Shown here piece by piece: positions 12,635-23,377 of a DNA stretch of 64,000 nt (position 1 is its first letter; each line of letters starts with the position of its first letter). Position numbers and translations under genes: made by a program. Source of the DNA: Selaginella moellendorffii (Eukaryota > Streptophyta > Lycopodiopsida > Selaginellales > Selaginellaceae); the NCBI RefSeq assembly GCF_000143415.4, contig NW_003314382.1:1-64000 (forward strand), given 5' to 3'. A model generated the notes under the pieces. It saw only the letters and a list, made by a program, of their open reading frames with translations, had not been told where the DNA came from and did not search any database.

Positions 12635-13146
12635 TTAAATCAAGCAGCAACCAAAAGAGGAATACGGACCGTTAAACTGTTCGCAATGTTCACCGCGGAT
12701 TATGCAAGTGAAGGCGAGGCAGCAGTCGACGCATTGCTGACAGTCAAAGTCTCTATCACCTGCGAAACCAAATGCCAAACACACACACAGACACATTGAT
12801 CGTCGGCTCATTCAGCCTTACCACCTGGCGGCGACCAGAAAACTGCGGAGGTGGCAAAACCCACGATCATCGGATAGAAAACGCTGAAGCTCAGAAAGAA
12901 TCTTACACTGTAGACTTACCAGGGAAACCGACGAAATCTGCAACAACAACCGCCAGTTAGACAGGAACTCTGACATCTTGGAATCACAATCTAGAGCAAC
13001 TTACCAGGAAGCAGAGGAGGAGCTTGACGGCCTGAAGGATGGCGACGGAGGTGGTGTTCTCCATTCCCTGTAGGATCTGGAGCGGCGAGCCCAAGAGCGA
13101 GAACAAGGAACAAGCAGGCGAAGAGATCAAGCTTCCAAGCGGCCAT
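12635..13146 (-). CDS. secreted 8-cysteine peptide, intact tandem copy
   Basis: Read on the minus strand, three exons join in one frame: 13146-13005 (142 bp), an 18-bp micro-exon 12937-12920, and 12759-12635 (125 bp). Donors are GTAAGT at both introns and acceptors are TTGTTGCAG and TTTCGCAG. The product is 94 residues: a strong signal peptide (MAAWKLDLFACLFLVLALGLA), a His/Arg/Pro-rich linker, and a C-terminal domain with C-x2-C-x2-CC-x4-C-x6-C-x11-CC spacing ending two residues after the last Cys. This arrangement (signal, pro-region, compact 8-Cys module) is typical of secreted plant Cys-rich peptides used in defence or signalling; the spacing matches no family I can name. The other copies confirm exon borders and frame. 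It is convergent with ALG14. No ORF longer than exon 1 reveals it, so automatic annotation would probably miss it. Confidence 0.7.
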
Positions 13147-13171
13147 TGCCGGATCACAACAGCCGCACTGT

Positions 13172-13185
13172 TCTCTATATGTATA
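13172..13185 (-). promoter_or_regulatory. TATA-like element of the 8-Cys peptide gene
   Basis: On the minus strand the sequence reads TATACATATAGAGAAC. It is kept at the corresponding place in unit 1 (about 11842-11858) while the surroundings have drifted, which supports function. It lies only 26-39 bp before the ATG, implying a very short 5' leader. Confidence 0.4.
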
Positions 13186-13996
13186 CCCAGAGCCTAGCAG
13201 ACACACTTCTATGACTTTTGTACTGTTAGAACATTCCATGGACTAATGTATGTCTGCTGCAACACGCTGTTCCACACTTCATATTACTTATATGAGATCT
13301 ATGCAGCGAAAATTGGTTTACAGCTCGCATTGCATTACAGTAGAACTACGTAAATTCATGCCGTGGCCAAACTGGAAATGGATTGGCAGTACATGGAGAA
13401 TACGTGGCCTGGACAATACACAAACAACCAGCGAATCGACTTAAACACGGTTTCATACAGTTTCTTAAACGAGTTTTTAATCGGACATGTAAGTAACATT
13501 GCAGCGTCACAAACCTCGTTTTGGCAGAACTGGACGAGGCCGCTTTCTTCCGATGTGCACGGTCTTCTTGCCGATCTTTCGAGTTAGCGGTCTGTTTTAA
13601 TTCTATGTTGAAGTAACTTTTTTCTGACAGATGATGGGAAGAACTTGGATCTAGATATAACAGGAGCATCCCCATAAATTACAGCGCGTTAAGCAAGAAA
13701 AACTGCACGAATCTGCCTAATATTTCACTCGTGAGGAGTGCACAGAGTTATGCATGTTTCGAGATCGCAAGGCAGAGGAGGAGACCGACTTTCAAGCGCT
13801 GACTCGAATTCTAAGTCCGGATTAAGTCGTCGTCTCTTGGAAATCCCAGAGACGAAACTTGACCGTTCTCGAGCCATGACAATGTTGCTGGGATTTACGA
13901 GAGAAAAAAACTCTATTTTCTTGCAATGTAAGGGAAGATCTTTGGATATTTTTAAGACCATGCTGGCTGCGATGGAAGATTTTCTACAGAGTATTT

Positions 13997-14035
13997 ACGA
14001 CAAGCAGGCGACGGATCGAGCTTGCGGGGGACCAT
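13997..14035 (-). pseudogene. remnant of copy 3 of the 8-Cys peptide gene
   Basis: Only the first ~39 bp of exon 1 survive: an ATG at 14035, then sequence alignable to the start of the intact copy up to the CGCCTGCTTGT word. After this the unit jumps straight to downstream unit sequence (GATGGAAGATTTTCTACAG, also seen in unit 1 near 11220), so an internal deletion removed the rest of exon 1, the micro-exon and the cysteine exon. Non-functional. Confidence 0.6.
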
Positions 14036-14357
14036 CGCTGACCCAAAGCATTGCGAACACATTCTATGACTTTTGTAATGTTAGAACATTCCATGAACTA
14101 ATGTATCTACTGCACCACGCTATATCACATCATATAAGATCATATGCAAATATAACTAGAAAATTGGCTTGAACTCCCTCACACTGTCTTTGTTTCGAGC
14201 TAGAGGACATATGAAAAGCCACATGCAGGTCGCATTTTATTACGGTTACTACGTAACTTCATGCCGTAGCAAACTGGAATTGGACTAGCAGTACGTGTAG
14301 AATACGTCTGGACTGGATCAGGCAACACAGCACAACATAAACACCGAACAAGCCTTG

Positions 14358-14360
<3 letters not shown>

Positions 14361-14439
<79 letters not shown>
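14361..14439. repeat. (GA)n microsatellite, ~79 bp
   Basis: An uninterrupted GA run of about 39 dinucleotides at the right edge of repeat unit 3. The Arg-Glu and Leu-Ser ORFs crossing it are artefacts of the repeat. Confidence 0.97.
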
Positions 14440-14443
<4 letters not shown>

Positions 14444-15240
14444 AAGCTTGACAATAGGAACAAGACACTTGTTAGCATTAGCATTTGCTTTCCCTCGAAA
14501 ATGCATGGAGGAAAATGGCCTAATTGTATCCCCAATGGATCAAGAGCCACCACCATATATTACGTGAGAGTTACGTAATCCAAAGGATCTGTGATTCCAA
14601 AAGCAAGCCGAGCCAAATGTTCAACAGGAAAATGACCCGACTGTAGGAGCTAGGGGTGGCCCTCCTTCCGATCAATTGACAAATGGTGGCTGATTGTTCC
14701 TTGTAGGTGTGGCCCAGGACCAGATGCTGACTTGATCACACACAACTCACACAGAACACAGGATTGCGTGTATTTGGGATTAGCGAAGAAAGTGGTTTTG
14801 ACAGGCCGCGCAGCAGGCAATGTCGCAAAAGCTTCGACGTTCCACTCCGCGGCTTCGCGTGGGCTTCGACTAAAGGCGGAAAAGAGGGGTCTTTGCAAGC
14901 TTCCAAAACGTGCGGCACTTGGGAAGCTTCCTTACCACCTTCCTCGCCATAAGCTGGATTAGATTACGCTCCGAAACCGCGATGTCAAAGGGCGGTTTAA
15001 CAGCTCAGTGTCGAGCACAGAAGGTGCACATTTAACCCACGTGTTGTATTCGGGGAATATGCGGGGGGGGCCGCTGAATAAATCGGGGCAAAAGATTGAT
15101 ATCCTCTGCAACAGCCGAACAAAGTGGAGGAGCAAGAGTATCTCGCCTTAGTCCGCAGATTTTCTGCCTTCTCTGCCCTTAAGAACTCTGATGAGACCGA
15201 CCTGGAACAAGTAACCAGCAGCGAGGGAGCGGCAAAGGCC
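14440..15240. other. intergenic region and promoter of the bHLH gene
   Basis: No gene seen on either strand. A CACGTG G-box lies near 15039-15044, about 200 bp upstream of the bHLH start codon. Small frames at 14650-14960 have no domain or plausible start. Confidence 0.45.
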
Positions 15241-16663
15241 ATGGAGATGGAGGTATGTTCTCTCCTTGGAGCAAGAGTTTGTTCTCCTTTGCTTCCTTAC
15301 AAATCTGTGCCTCCCATCCCAGGCCTTGTACGATCCCGAGGCGTGGAGCTTTCCAGGGGCAGCGACGGGCCATGAGTCTGCTTTCAGCCTGAGCTCCGCG
15401 GGGGCCAGCAGCAGCGGCGGCTTCCTGGAGCCCAACGACGATCACGAGCTCCAAGCCCACATTCAGCAACTTAGCCAGAGCTTCGACGGGACCGAGGCGT
15501 TTCAGCTGTTTGATCACGACAGCATCGTGGTTCAGGGGCTGTCTCGTGTGGATTTTCCCCTGGAAACGGGCCGTGGTGCGGGTTTCCAGCAGCAGCCCTT
15601 CGAACAGCCGCTGCCCGTGATGGTGGTCAAGGAGGAAGCGGTACCGGTGGAACAAGTAGAAATCCGTCCGGGCAAGGCCTTCCAATACTGGAGTCCTGGG
15701 ATCGAAAGCACCGGTCATACTCATGGCCATGGTTGCAGGAAGAAGATGATGGCGTGCTCCATCCTGGATCTCTATCGGCAAGTTCACGAAAGGGAGCAGC
15801 TCCAATCTCGCGCTTCCTCCTCCTCGGCTGCCCCCGCAGATGTAACTCTCCACCAACAGCAGCAACTAGAAATACAAGCGCCATCTTCTCGAGTAGCTCA
15901 AGCTCAAGATCTCCAACACCAACCCCAAATCCAATTCCAATCAAATCCGCGAGCTCCAGCGCAAACTCCCGCCTCGTACAACCACATGCTGGCCGAGCGG
16001 TCCCGGCGGTCCAAGGAATCCGAGCACCTGGCCACACTCAAGAAATTCATCCCACAAGGGACCTTGAAGAAGGTATGAGAATTTTAAACAAGAAAACTTG
16101 CTTCAACTTTCATTTCCAATCCCTGAACGTGGCACTGGACAGGCCAACAAGCTCGCGGTCCTCCAGGCCACCATCGACTACATCAAGCAACTCCGGTGCC
16201 AGATCGCGGAGCTCCAAGAGCAGAGCAGCCCGAGCTTCACCTCCAACTTGAACGGCGGCACCGGCGACCAAGAGGTGGAGTCCTTGTCCCCAGCCGCAAC
16301 GAATCCCACCAGCATGCTCACGGAGGAGCTCGACAATAATGACGACTCCCGCGCCGCGCGATCGGCAATTCACCTCAGCTTCGACGTCAAGAGACCGGAT
16401 CACGACCTGGTCAGGATGCTGAGTTGCCTCCAGGAGCTCGGTCTGGAGCTGGATTCCATCGACTGGAAGCCCGAAGCGAGCTCGGTCCTCAGCTTGACCG
16501 TTCACCACAACACCAAGGTGAGTGAGTCAACGCCCCCGGATATGGTATCTTAAGTTCCTGTGCTGATTGGTTTCTTGTCACTCCTTGTTTGCAGATGGAA
16601 AACCTCTTGTCCCGCCAAGCCCTCCACGAAACTCTGGCCAAGAAGCTGTTCACAGAAAGCTAA
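15241..16663 (+). CDS. bHLH transcription factor
   Basis: Four exons (15241-15252, 15323-16072, 16143-16517, 16595-16663), GT-AG introns, 401 residues. The first coding exon is only 12 bp (MEME), placed by its donor and by frame continuity with ALYDPEAW. The N-terminal half is acidic, Gln/Ser-rich and low complexity. The basic region NHMLAERSRRSKESE (about 224-238) keeps the H-x3-E-x3-R contact residues for E-box DNA. Helix 1 is LATLKKFIP, the loop carries the intron, and helix 2 is ANKLAVLQATIDYIKQL, continuing into a short leucine/Gln-rich coil. Residues about 300-401 look like an ACT-type dimerisation fold (IHLSFDVKR..VRMLSCLQELGLELDSID), common at the C-terminus of plant bHLHs. Nuclear regulator; subgroup not assigned. 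It is convergent with CPSF100, with only 40 bp between the stop codons. Confidence 0.85.
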
Positions 16664-16703
16664 TGTGATCACCCCAGTGTCTCGAAAGGTACTTACTTTA
16701 CAT

Positions 16704-19700
16704 TCACACTATGTGGTATTGTGAGTAGAGCAGCTCCCGGACTTTGTAGTAGTCGTCAGACAAAGATCCCTCGATTACGAGTTGCTGTCCTCCACTCTGG
16801 GCAGAGCAACTTAGTTTCCGGATTTACAAAGTTCGGAACTACCTACCTTGCGAACGGCTATGTTGTCAGCGCAACGGAGAACACCACCGGCAAATTCTGC
16901 CTGCGCATGTGAAGCAGAGGTCAAACATCTAACCAGGACAGCAGAACAAGACGAGGTCACCTGGATGCCTTTGGTGGCTAATAGCTGCTTGAAATCAGCA
17001 AGGCGCAAATCCCCAACAAAGACGGTCTTGTGTGGAGGTGGCGTTCCGTCCAGAGGCAAAAGTGGGAGTAAATCCTCCTCGTTCTGTCCGATTTCTCCAT
17101 CAACCCACGCTAGCTCGTAATCTCCAAGCTGAAACGTGCACAATGCTCAAACTCCAAAATCTGTGCCACGTTTACCTTTCTGAAGAGGACGCTGCTCATT
17201 ATACGCTCCGTCAGCCTCAGCTAAACAGGAACAAGGACGGAGTCATTCACACACGGGTCTCAAACTCTCATCGCACCTTATACGCATTGAGATCGGACGT
17301 GACGTTCATATTTTCACCAACCCGTGGAGTGTAGACGAACGGACAGACATTTTTGAGGCAGTGCTGCTTCAAGTGTTCGGTAGATTCCGCGGATCCATGG
17401 ATCAAAACCTGATCTCCTCCAAATCAGCAAATGAAGATAAAGGAAAAGGCTACACTTGCCAGCTTCAAGGGAGCTACATGGGCCAATATCGACTTGATCG
17501 ATCGTCCATCGGCTCGGCCCTCAAAATCCATGAATGTCAGCGCACACAGTGGGACCACCTAAACACCACAAGAGAGATATTTTAGAAAATACTCAGTAAT
17601 TTCTGAGCACTAGAAATACCGCTGTATCAGTCGTGACGACTTTGGACGGCTTTTCTGCAGAGGTGTCTCCTTCTGTCTCTAGCTTTATATTATTTGCATT
17701 CTGTAAGAAAATATATAATATGTATAAAAAAAACAAATCGTTAAAACCAGTTTTAGACGCACTAAGAACATCACTTACAGCCTGAGTTTGGGAGTAGTCC
17801 ATAAACTCTTCTTTAATCACAAAGTCATCAGGGTTAATAATTTCCCCATACTCGTCACGTTCGTTGCTATCGTCATAAACCGGGAACATGGGTGCTACGG
17901 TGTCAGCCGGAACCGTGAAACCATCTATGAAAATATCATGATGAACAGTGACCGCTTGCTGCTTCCCTGGAATGAACAAGGACTATCGTCTTAAGCCAAG
18001 AGAAAACTGACAAACTCATCACCTTCTGATGGTGTACTTGACTCGTCCGGAGATGATGGCATCAGGTCGTCGCTTGAAGAAGCTGGCTGGACTGGTTCCT
18101 GTTGAGAAGCTGCGTTCCTTGCTTCCTCTCTGAGCCGCGATTGCTCACGCTCGTAAGCCTCCAGCTCCTCACCGACAAGAAGGACTTTCTTGCTGATGGT
18201 GATTTTCACAATCTTTGGCGGAGGCTCCACCTGCAGCTGACGCGCTAGTGTTCCAACCTACCAAAACTTAACGATGAACTTCTCGCAAATAGGAGAGAAT
18301 AACGACTACCTGAGCCCGTTCCGTAAAAAGTACAAGATTTTTAGGATCTACAGCCCACTCCAAAAACAATTCTTTCGCAAATCCTGTTTCCAAGCTCGCC
18401 ATGGATGCAAGAACAACCTGAACCAATAATTGAGTATTCACGATTTAGTTTCGAGAAAACGTTACCCTGGGTCCTGGAGGAAGCTCCTCAAGCTGTTTTC
18501 GTGAGGTGCACAATTTCACGGATCTGAAAGTAAATATGAAAAATAAGAACATGCAGTTAAAACGGATCACTCACCTTAGTGCGAATGGATTCTCACGATT
18601 CTGTTCGAATGCTTTTCCTATAGCATCATTCATCCATTCAAGCGAGCTCTTAACAAAGTCAGTTACGCTGCCGACCACATACGTAAGAAAAACGAGGGGT
18701 ACGTTTATTCGGTGCTGGCTCCAATGCTGCATGCAAAGGACGCTTACAAAGTAAACTTAGTTTTGAGAGCATACCTGGTCCAGGTACAAAATAATCTCTA
18801 ATACCCGACCAGACGGTTCGACAGGCAAAAGAACATTTCCAGAGGAGCGTAGAGTCCTCAAGATAATATCTGCATCAAAAAACAGGAGAGAGAACTCTAT
18901 GGCTCACAAAAAACCAAGAAAGACGTACCCAGAAATTCTTGATCTCGTTGCCGGCGCACAGGCTGAGAATTGAGAGCATTGTAAGCATCCGTAATAAGCA
19001 CTGCAGGCCTAGTGAAGGACTCTAAAACCGTTGCATTTAAATGCCTGCGTTAGCATGCCCTCAGATTCTAGGCCTCAGGAAATGAACAAATCTAAAACTG
19101 AAACCTTTCTTTGCGATGGTTGAAATCGACAGCATATATGATGTCTTCCGTGTCCTTGGTGATTTTCCAGATAGTTCCACCTAAAAGTCTGGCTGCTGGA
19201 AACGGTGTGATGATAATGCCCTGTCCCTTGCCTGCACTAGAGAAAAACTAAAACCTTAAATTTCTTCTAGTTTTCTTCTCGGGGATTACCTTGAAGAGGA
19301 AAATGTTGAGAGTACTTGAGAGGACAGGTGTTCGAGAAGGCAGTGTCTACATCATCCAGGCTGAAGAGATCAAAATGCGACACAGCCTGTAAGAAAAGAA
19401 GAAATCCATACATTATTTCAGTCCATCCACGAGCTGAGCGGAAAGAAGAACAAAACTCACAGTTCGCGAGAGGCAATGATCATACATTTGCATATGGCCC
19501 ATGGACCGGATGGGATGCGTGCAATAGACAGTCGCATTGAGTCCCAGCTTCGCGATCGCGTAGGGTAGCGCTCCGAGATGCAGCGTGTCAGAATGGGAGA
19601 GAAGCACAGCATCGATCGTGGGAGCGACACTGAAATATCAATGGTCAATCAAGAAAAGCCGAGAATCCAATACCTGACGAGGGGCTGGAGGAGAGAGACA

Positions 19701-19822
19701 TCGAAGACATCGTTCCAGCCGCAATCCAGCAAGAATCTGAAATCGTCGACCTGGAGGAGGTAGCAGAGCGGCCCCTCGGAGTGAGCGCCGGCAAGCGGGG
19801 TCAGCTGGACGCTCGTCCCCAT
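16704..19822 (-). CDS. CPSF100: cleavage and polyadenylation specificity factor subunit 2 (CPSF100)
   Basis: Minus strand, 18 exons, 721 residues, built exon by exon: 19822-19674, 19629-19461, 19386-19290, 19231-19105, 19044-18929, 18869-18775, 18726-18575, 18523-18466, 18417-18310, 18257-18023, 17966-17779, 17700-17620, 17558-17460, 17408-17277, 17220-17176, 17128-16961, 16900-16847, 16796-16704. All phases agree. The start [10 protein letters not shown] and the FLLDCGWND motif are typical; a longer in-frame start upstream merely translates a CT repeat. It has a metallo-beta-lactamase fold plus beta-CASP insert, but the zinc motif is degenerate ([13 protein letters not shown] instead of HxHxDH), as in all CPSF100 proteins, so it is a non-catalytic partner of CPSF73 in nuclear pre-mRNA 3'-end processing. 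[30 protein letters not shown] and the C-terminal [12 protein letters not shown] are conserved. One intron (17459-17409) has a GC donor. Confidence 0.95.
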
Positions 19823-20031
19823 TCCTGCAAGAAGAGAGAGAGAGAGAGAGAGAGCCCTACCCAAGAACCCTAAAAATTTGAAATGTAGAGGTATTTTATA
19901 AGAGAGTTTTTAGAACATTGTTAAGCGCGAGTTTCTTGCTGAGGCTATGGCGTTGGTTAGCTTCAGTGGCTCCTCAATCGCAGCATCGAAGTGTCAGGCA
20001 TGGGAGCGCGCGGTGGCGGCATTGCTTTGCT

Positions 20032-20499
20032 TCACCACAGGCGGCAATAGCCGCAATAGCGAGGGCAGCCGTGGTGGCAGTAGGGGCACCAGCGGCAGAT
20101 CGGGCACCAGCGGCAGTAGCGCTGCCACGAGGGGCAAAAGGGGCAAGATCGCGGCGTGATGCTCAGCGTCACCCTCTCGGGCGAGCAGCTGCGGGCGCGC
20201 ACGGAGATCCGGGGCGTGCACGGCGGCGAATCGTCGATGTGGAGCGTGAGGGAGTCGTGGTGGTGGTGGTGGTAGAAGGAGGGGCGCTGGCAGTGGCTGC
20301 CACCCGAGTAGAGCACCGTGGTATCGTCGCCCACGCGGACACGCACCGGGGAGCAGGAGCGCGGTGAGCAGTGGGCCGAGGAGATGTGGACGCGGGGGCT
20401 GTGGCTGTGGTGGTGGTGGTGCCCGTGGTGGTGCCCGTGGTGCCCGTGGTGGTGCGGCACTATGTCGCAGCAGTCATCGTCGCTGTCGCAACAATCCAT
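20032..20499 (-). CDS. His/Cys-rich hypothetical protein, possible metal binder
   Basis: An intact ATG-to-stop frame of 155 residues on the same strand as CPSF100, ending 209 bp before its start codon. It begins MDCCDSDDDCCDIVP, continues with a histidine/glycine run (about 16-32), then a middle part with two related SPR/SP-E-V-style segments (HCSPRSCSPVRVRV and RARSCSPERVTLS) separated by a second His5 run (about 78-82), and finishes with a Cys/Trp-rich tail of WCPxC-like units. About 20 cysteines and 25 histidines make metal binding plausible. There is no signal peptide and no family I recognise. The DNA is repetitive (GTGGTGCCC and GGCAGTAGGGGCACC), so a chance frame over a repeat is a real alternative, and the tail could be replaced by splicing. 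Confidence 0.4.
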   Translation of the reverse strand: MDCCDSDDDCCDIVPHHHGHHGHHHGHHHHHSHSPRVHISSAHCSPRSCSPVRVRVGDDTTVLYSGGSHCQRPSFYHHHHHDSLTLHIDDSPPCTPRISVRARSCSPERVTLSITPRSCPFCPSWQRYCRWCPICRWCPYCHHGCPRYCGYCRLW

Positions 20500-20652
20500 C
20501 GTCCGCCGTCCCCCGACCGACGAACAATGGGGGGTGAATCAGCCCTAGGCGGGGATGCAGCACGACCATTGGCGGAGAGGTGTGATGACGTGGATGGGAA
20601 TTGACACGTGAGCGGATATATGGGTTTTACTATGACGTTTGTTACCAACTTG

Positions 20653-20724
20653 GCTTCCATAGCATAGTGGTAGTGCGTTCGCTTCGTAAGCGAAAGGTCG
20701 CGAGTTCGAACCTCGCTGGGAGCT
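20653..20724 (+). tRNA. tRNA-Thr (anticodon CGT)
   Basis: A 72-nt cloverleaf can be drawn. The acceptor stem GCTTCCA pairs with TGGGAGC (one G-T pair). The A box TAGCATAGTGG forms the D arm. The anticodon stem TTCGC/GCGAA closes loop TTCGTAA with anticodon CGT, reading ACG threonine. The T arm GCGAG-TTCGAAC-CTCGC carries the B box. There is no intron. The promoter boxes are internal (RNA polymerase III), and a T-rich run follows at about 20748-20757 as a likely terminator. Confidence 0.95.
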
Positions 20725-22980
20725 AGTTGCAGTTTGACATGTTCTAGCTTTGTTTTTAATCGCTTTTCCTGTTTTTTCATGGCCGGTGGTGGATCAATCA
20801 GGCAGGGATTTTGAAGCTTTTCCCTCTTCCCAAGCTTGAGACAAGAGCTTTTAGCGGCTCTGGAGCGAAATGCTGAGTGCTAGCCGGCCGAGCCTTGGAA
20901 GAATGTCACCCATTTTCAGTGCTTCTGTGCCTCAAGTAGAAAGAGTGGAACTACGGACATATACGTATACAAAGTGGATCAACCGGTGGAAAGACTTGTA
21001 TTAGAATAGGCTCTAGCACTTTAGCATTTTGAGTTCTTCCACAAAATTTTGGTAGTTTTTAGATACTTTAAATCAATCCCTTTGATTAACGCTGGCGAAA
21101 CCAAAGATGCTAGATTACATGCCTTAATAGCAGTATAAATCATCTCAATTAACTTCCAACCAGTAATCGATTGATTATGTTGAAGATTCTAAAGGTGATA
21201 TTGCAGCACTGCTGTGGTTTCTTGCAAGATGGTCCTTTGGGGCACTTTAAGATTTAATGTTAATCTATAATTTTATAAATTTCATGAACATTATTATTTT
21301 TCTATAGAGTTTCAGCAATAGTTAACTACCCCCTGTTCCAAAACCATGATGTCAAGAGTCAATATAAAAATTATGTTGACTGTCATTGACTTTGATCACA
21401 TTGTATTAAGTTCCTCACTAGATGGACATCCCTTGTTCTGACATCCAATTAGCAAAACCATGTAACCCAAAGCCAGCAGTCCATAGCTTCTAATTGGAAC
21501 AAACTCCTTAGCAAGCAGAATTTTCGTGACAAATCCAATAGATCATTAAGGCACTTATTTTTTATGGATCCTTGAGATCTAGATGAGATCGTTCTGAGTT
21601 GATCTAGGTTCCTTATTTTGGATTTATAAGATATTAAACTAAATTCTTAAATTAATGGTATTATATATTCCTAATACTTTTACATTAGAGAAGTTTTTAT
21701 ATTAGTTTGAAACTTAAAGTTTAGTGTAAGAATATCAAATTATAATTACACCCTCCACCTTATGTGGCTCCCAGTTTAGGCTTTTAAACACAAGTTGTGT
21801 TTCTTTTCTAGTAAAAATAACATTTTTGTGCAAGAACCCCCATCCTTGGGGTAGGAGCCACGATAAATGGAACTATAAGTTTGATCATAATGGTTTTAGG
21901 GCTTTAGCATGCAATATTAATAATTTTCTATTCATTGCATGTAACAACAATTGGTTTGTTTAATAGTAATTTTATTCTTACTTATTAATTCAATTAATCA
22001 AATAAAATTTTATAATTATAAACATGTTTATAATTTATAAACACAAAATTAATCTTATTGACCATTAGATGGTAGAATATCCTAGAATATCCAAGGATAT
22101 TCTAGGTATATTTCTAAGGTTTGTTTAAGCAAACCAAAAATAGTTTAATTTAGTATTTATGTTTTGCATAGTTTAATTCTAGGGCATAAAAGTAAAAAAA
22201 CTCTATGATGAGTTTATTCTTAAGCTTTAAGTGGAACAACAAAGTGCATAACCCAAATGTTGTCACCTTTTTATTTACTTGTAAAAATATTGTTAGTTTT
22301 TACATTTCCTTGGCATTATGGTGGTGTCTTACATTCTTATCCGCTTGAATTATCTTTTTAAAGATTTAGAAAGCAGTCAAAAGATGACATACTCACCACA
22401 ATAATTAATAAATATTTTTGCCTTGGGTAAGGAAAATACTTATTACAAATGTAAATTTTTGTTTCATTGGGTAATTTTCATATAATTAAAAATAGAAGTG
22501 TTTATATACAGGGCTTATGATATAAGCTCCTGATTGATTTATACATTTAAGGGATTGCAGTATTTAAAAGATTTTGGGTGCCAAATAGTGGTAATTGAAT
22601 CTTTGTATGGTACTATTTCTTATGTTCTAAGGATGATTCACAAACATCTAATTAGGAAGTAATAGTTAAAATATAAACACAGACTTAAAGTTAATTTGTA
22701 TTAGTTTAACTAAGAAAATTATTATTAAATACCAATTATAAATAAATTAGAAAAAGCGAAGAATATCCTAAAAATATATTTAGATATTCTAGTTAAATTT
22801 TTCAAATTTTGGCAAGTTCAAAGTTTGACCAAGAAAAAAATTAAGTAAAAATATATGACAAAAGTAATTTGACAATAAAGCTTGAATCTAAAATGTTTCC
22901 CATAGTGAAAATACCAAATTACAACTCCATTGCTACTGATAAGAGATCTTCTGACAAACTTAATTTGAAATGTTTGACAT
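20725..22980. other. AT-rich intergenic block
   Basis: Strongly AT-rich, no gene, domain or RNA recognised. The composition changes sharply within about 300 bp of the tRNA, consistent with old decayed transposon sequence, but I could not identify any element. Confidence 0.4.
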
Positions 22981-23185
22981 CTAGTCAGAAGAAGCTCAAC
23001 AATTCCAATTTGAAAAGCTCAATAAAATTATCCGATAAGGCTCGAAAATAATTTTGTCAAAGTTTGACAATTCCAATTCGAAAAGCTCAAAAAGTAATTC
23101 GACAAAGCTAGACAGTTCCAAGTGAAAGAGCTCAACAAAGCTTGACAATTCTAATTCGAAAAGCTTGACAAATCCAACAAGGAGC
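22981..23185. repeat. degenerate minisatellite, ~35-45-bp period
   Basis: The phrase TTGACAATTCCAATTCGAAAAGCTC recurs about five times with variation (near 22995, 23067, 23110, 23142), mixed with CGACAAAGC words. On the minus strand it gives a meaningless Glu-Leu-Ser-Phe repeat, so the local ORF is not a gene. Confidence 0.6.
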
Positions 23186-23377
23186 ACGGATACAAGTATG
23201 CGGTAAGAATGGAAGAAGATATTTGCGACTTCCTTCCTTGCGATATTTGAAAGGTTTGATACCAAACATGACAATTCCAATTATAAGTAACCTATAAAGA
23301 AGAGTAATATCTAGAAGGATATGAGAACACTATAATTCATCAGAAACATCTCGAATAAATAAAAAGACAAGAAGGGA

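Larger units (their letters stand above)
10609..14330. repeat. three diverged tandem units (~1.0-1.45 kb each) downstream of ALG14
   Basis: Unit 1 is about 10609-12063, unit 2 about 12064-13400, unit 3 about 13470-14330. Units 1 and 2 share long collinear blocks: the words beginning ATGTAGATGG at 10612 and 12067, the pyrimidine-rich stretch near 10750 and 12130, GCCTGCAAGACGAAGAGG near 11326 and 12609, and CAACTTACCAGGAAGCAGAG near 11668 and 12997. Unit 3 shares the flanks but has lost the middle. Each unit ends with a similar GC-poor segment containing GAAAATTGG near 11948, 13311 and 14158. The units carry a minus-strand peptide gene (separate entries). The left border coincides with the stop codon of ALG14, so that end of the ancestral unit included the tail of that gene or began immediately after it. 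Confidence 0.85.

Noticed and set aside
14318-14567. Frames with Leu-Ser or Arg-Glu runs
   Set aside because: Direct translation of the (GA)n microsatellite.
15179-15865. 228-residue antisense frame over the bHLH gene
   Set aside because: Shadow of the coding exon; crosses the bHLH intron without its own splice logic.
19823-19864. Longer N-terminus for CPSF100 (MGRALSLSLSLL...)
   Set aside because: It translates a CT repeat in the 5' leader; the family start is MGTSVQ at 19822.
22996-23280. 94-residue Glu/Leu/Ser/Phe-repeat protein on the minus strand
   Set aside because: Product of the degenerate minisatellite; no start context or homology.
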